Assembly: GCA_963920665.1 (NCBI GenBank)
Contig: OY987263.1
Span: 41,513,218-41,577,217 of the forward strand
Length of the DNA stretch: 64,000 nt
Direction: 5' to 3'
DNA from: Straminergon stramineum
Taxonomy: Eukaryota > Streptophyta > Bryopsida > Hypnales > Calliergonaceae
Shown here: positions 60,961 through 64,000 of the stretch, piece after piece
Position numbering within the stretch: the first letter of the stretch is position 1
Layout of the letters: every line of letters begins with the position of its first letter
Made by a program: the position numbers and the translations under genes
The notes under the pieces: model-generated
Told to the model about the DNA's origin: nothing
The model's database searches: none
Seen by the model: the letters and a program-made list of their open reading frames with translations, nothing else

Positions 60961-61378
60961 AAATTCCATAACGTAGGTAGTCACCCCAATACTCCAATTA
61001 TTAAAAGTGCATTCTTTATTTTTGCAATTAACGGTGAAGTCATTCATTGGATCTTTTAGGTTCACAACACACATATTACACAATTAAAGTGGTTAAAATG
61101 ACTACACTTAAAATCAACACCTTCCAAAAATTGACATCTACAAATTTTTGCCTAAAATGTACTCCCATGATTCATAAGAGTCTAGTGTTGGTTTTAGAAA
61201 CACTTAGTTTCAACACTTTGAAAATTCATAGTTTATTCTTACAATGTCCAAGAAATGCATTCTAAGATTATTTAGAGTTCCCTTTCTACTACCAACAAGA
61301 TCCTACAAAAACTTTTTCAATATAATAATGGAACACATGTTGAATTGCATATTTTGTTAGTTTCAAGTGTATTTATCT
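60960..61378 (+). repeat. Dispersed repeats C3 (60975-61075) and C2 (61150-61378), copy
   Basis: The first part matches 56930-57050; the second matches 39080-39305 with high collinearity. Together they show C3 is followed by C2 in the ancestral repeat. Confidence 0.7.
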
Positions 61379-63024
61379 TACACTAAAAATTGCACCTTGT
61401 CTAAAAATACCGTCATCACTTTGTATACATCTCCAAAATCTATGTGTGCTTATGTTGAAGAACCAGTTTAGAACATCTACCCAAAAGAACTTTGATCCTT
61501 CAGAGCATCTTCCAAAAAGAACTTTGACCCTTCATAATTTTTGCATACTGTATCCAAATGTCACATCATTTCTTGCTTTAATACCTCTTTTCATTTGCCA
61601 ATAAGAAAATATGAAAAGTTAACTAGTCTAATAATAATAATTTTGCACTAGTAAAAAAAGGTGACACTTTTGGATGTTTGTACCTTAAATGTAGGATTTA
61701 GGTGAATTGAGTTATTTTTTTAGTTTGTTGATTTTGGGTGTACTTAACTTAAGTCATCTTTAGAATTCTTAACCTTGAAATGACATGAGGACATTTTTGT
61801 TTTGTTTATCCTTTCCGCATCAAATGTATCCCTACAAAAAGAAATTCAAGGGATACTTGATGATAGATTCCTCCTTTCCCTATGGAGGAAATCACTGAAA
61901 TTGTAGCAAATTTTTATGACGATCAATAGCTTCTTTTTGTTAGAATTTTCACAACTGAAGATGAATAATTGGATTGTCATCCTTGTTTATGCATGTTCCC
62001 CATTTTCCATGGCTGTAAGTAGCTTCACCACTCCAGCAAAAATCGCTTTAGTCTGCACATCCGAAAGCCCCCCAATCAATGAAATAAAACAGCAATTCTC
62101 TTTAGCAGACCGCTTGAATGATTGTTCAATCTTCGATCAGGTTTTCATCAACATAAACGGCACGTAGCCTCCGAGAGACTCCAGCTTTTCCTCCGTTTCC
62201 GTTGCATCCACGGAATTCCACGGGAACCGAACATTCTAATAAGAGAAAGACATGCGCTATTTTCTGCAGGTTTAGCACGAATAAAACACATGCCGTCGGC
62301 ACAGCTTTAGCGGCAGTGTGATTCACGCAGAATCAGTTGAAATTGATACTCTTCTGGCCTTTGATACCCCAATGCCGGGGTGACTACACCGGAATAGGAA
62401 GATTATTAGGAACCACTCCCTCGAGGGAAAAAAAAGCAATATGCTCAGACGACAGTAAGAAATTCAGGCATGAGAAACATGCGCTCCGTTCATGGTCTCC
62501 GTTCCGTTCATGGACTGCATTACGGCAATTACAAATCATTCTTATCTGCAATACCGTAGACTCTACTCCCTTTTCACCTCCCTCTGATAGAATTGGACTG
62601 CAAACAGTATCAGTAACAATAGTTTTTCCGTACAAATTGATGGAGGCACCTTTTTCAGTGGGAAGGAAGGAAAATTTTCATTATTCAGCACGGCATGAAA
62701 TTGAGTTAAATAACGGAAATTGGGACAAAGATGACACCAAATTTCGTTCACCGACCGACATGGAATTTGACTCCTGCAATTCGGACTGGAGTGAGCAATA
62801 ATCACTCTCGACATTGAGCTTGACAACTACTACTGTTGGCAGTATGAAAAGGAAAAGGAAACATAAATATGCGACAATAAGAAAACCGAAGCATGGATGT
62901 GAAGAAGGTACTCTGTGGAATTATATATATGGTTGGTCACAGATATTGGGACCGAATATTGTACACAAAATGTAGGAGAATCAGCTTTCGTGTTTTTTTT
63001 GTTGTTTTTTTTCTGAGTTTTAAC
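61379..63024. other. Intergenic, no clear gene
   Basis: A small direct repeat AAAAGAACTTTGA-CCTTCA is at 61483-61536. From 62000 to 62850 composition is near balanced and a frame of 154 codons (62337-62801, +) is the longest in this part. It resembles no known family and carries no clear domain, so it is not called a gene. Confidence 0.35.
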
Positions 63025-63440
63025 AGTTATTTTTCTTCAATTTGTTTTCAAATTGCAACTGGGTTTTTTCCCAATTCCACTAGCTAAGAATAAACTAACC
63101 AACGGTTCTCCTTGAACATTGAGGAAAATTTCATCATGTTCTTAGCTTACGAACATAGACATGAACTTGCTTGTGCATTTTGCAAATTAGGAGGGCGACA
63201 TTTACAAGTTCATATTTGAAAATTAAAGCATGGCTGAAGTGCTAATGATATGTTGGAACTTATCATTAATGAAACACTTTAACCCTAAAAGAACCAAATC
63301 TATCATCAACCATTTTGGGACCAATAGTTACATTCTTCGTTTCTACAGTGATTTGCAATGGTACTTGCTTTCTGGAAATTTTTGGACCAATAGATGCATT
63401 CTCGTTTCTAGAAAGGAAGTAAGAAAATGTACTTACTTTT
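63025..63440 (+). repeat. Dispersed repeat C1 plus C3-like, copy 3
   Basis: CAAATTGCAACTGGGTTTTT and TCCACTAGCTAAG match 56770-56830 and the inverted 6190-6270. GGACCAATAGATGCATTCT near 63385 and GGACCAATAGTTACATTCTT near 63318 resemble the C3 phrase GGAACAATAGGTGCATTCTT, so that phrase is duplicated here. Confidence 0.5.
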
Positions 63441-63766
63441 TGGAAATATAATATTTATTTCACCATAAATGTGGATCATTGATTCCAAATATGAACTCGT
63501 AACTATTTTGCGTTTTTTTGTGAACTCCAAAACTCCATCCGGGTAATTTGGGGGGGGAGGGAGCAACTGAACCTCCAAATTTCCCCTCCTCCACAGAATG
63601 ATTCTCACACTAGTTAATACTGGGTCCTGTACTCTAATTATATTCGTAAGATTAGAGTTCGTGCACGTATCACACTTTTTTTTAGTAAAAGTTAAAGGTG
63701 GCTGCAAAAATTACCCGGTGCCAGTATATGTATTCTGGCTTTCTGGGAGCAAAAGTCAGCTGATTT

Positions 63767-63822
63767 CCCCCCCCCCGCCCCCCTAATTTTAATTTTAATT
63801 TTAATTTTAAATTTAATTTTCC
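63767..63822 (+). repeat. C-run followed by a TTTTAA array
   Basis: A CCCCCCCC-G-CCCCCC tract is followed by five TTTTAA/TTTAAA units. Confidence 0.8.
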
Positions 63823-63902
63823 ATCAGGGTACTGTACTACTGTCTGTAACCTCAAAACTGCCAGTGAGTTTTACTTGGCTGCCTGTCAAGCAAATCACTT
63901 AC

Positions 63903-63912
63903 TATTTATAAG
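63903..63912 (+). promoter_or_regulatory. Possible TATA box near right edge
   Basis: TATTTATAAG precedes GC-richer sequence (GCGGCGACACTCTCAG) with the look of a plant core promoter and leader. A gene may begin beyond the window; nothing coding is visible before 64000. Confidence 0.3.
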
Positions 63913-64000
63913 CGGCGACACTCTCAGTCTGTGCCAAGTGTCACTCACTGCAAGGTCCAGCAATTCTGTAAATTAACTGAGGACAGATTATGTCCCCGAG

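Noticed and set aside
62337..62801. 154-codon plus-strand frame, the longest unexplained frame in the right part
   Set aside because: No similarity to any family I know, no signal or membrane segment, and overlapping frames on the other strand. Recorded only within the intergenic entry.
1..64000. tRNA, rRNA, CRISPR and bacterial-style operons
   Set aside because: I looked for tRNA-like T-loop signals, rRNA-like stretches, regular spacer arrays and closely packed frames and found none that held up.

Overview
This is nuclear DNA from a eukaryote, almost certainly a land plant or close streptophyte relative. It holds three recognisable genes, two of them split by many short introns (roughly 90 to 900 bp) with GT-AG borders, in a repeat-rich AT-rich background. 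The genes are an EXORDIUM/phosphate-induced secreted protein (a green-plant family), an AFG1-like mitochondrial ATPase and a FIGL1-type meiotic AAA ATPase. Gene-dense middle and repeat-dense flanks, short introns and an intronless EXORDIUM gene would fit a bryophyte or other early-diverging plant, but the species cannot be fixed from the sequence alone. I see no bacterial operons, CRISPR arrays, rRNA or convincing tRNA genes.

Layout. 1-16.2 kb is repeat territory: elements ending in ACCCC...GGGGT beside TA, a ~180 bp tandem repeat, a 155 bp foldback, and a 1.2 kb element with ~235 bp inverted ends and a GC-rich interior (11695-12934). 16.2-19.2 kb is a GC-rich promoter island, a TATA box and the EXORDIUM gene (17629-18639, +). 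20.6-26.55 kb is a 12-exon AFG1-like ATPase gene (+) whose last two exons add a pair of EF-hand calcium-binding loops. 27.4-30.9 kb is a row of four TA-flanked inverted-repeat elements, two of them sharing one target TA. 31.86-36.90 kb is a 14-exon FIGL1 gene (+) with an FxxA RAD51-binding motif and a full AAA module. 37-64 kb is again repeats: more of the same element family, two further foldbacks, a degenerate CTAGTTGTTTC array, a multi-copy composite repeat, and several GC-richer islands without a recognisable gene. A TATA-like promoter close to the right edge may belong to a gene outside the window.

The three genes lie on the + strand but have unrelated jobs: cell-wall/apoplastic growth signalling, mitochondrial inner-membrane protein quality control, and restraint of homologous recombination. 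They should be read as independent transcription units. The most distinctive non-genic content is the family of 0.55-1.2 kb elements with ends of the type TA|ACCCCTAAA...TTTAGGGGT|TA. At least seven copies are paired with confidence, and several share an internal core of the type CATAACTTTCAC...AATGGAATGA. Exon borders below were read by eye from splice consensus, reading frame and family similarity; one junction in the AFG1-like gene is unresolved.
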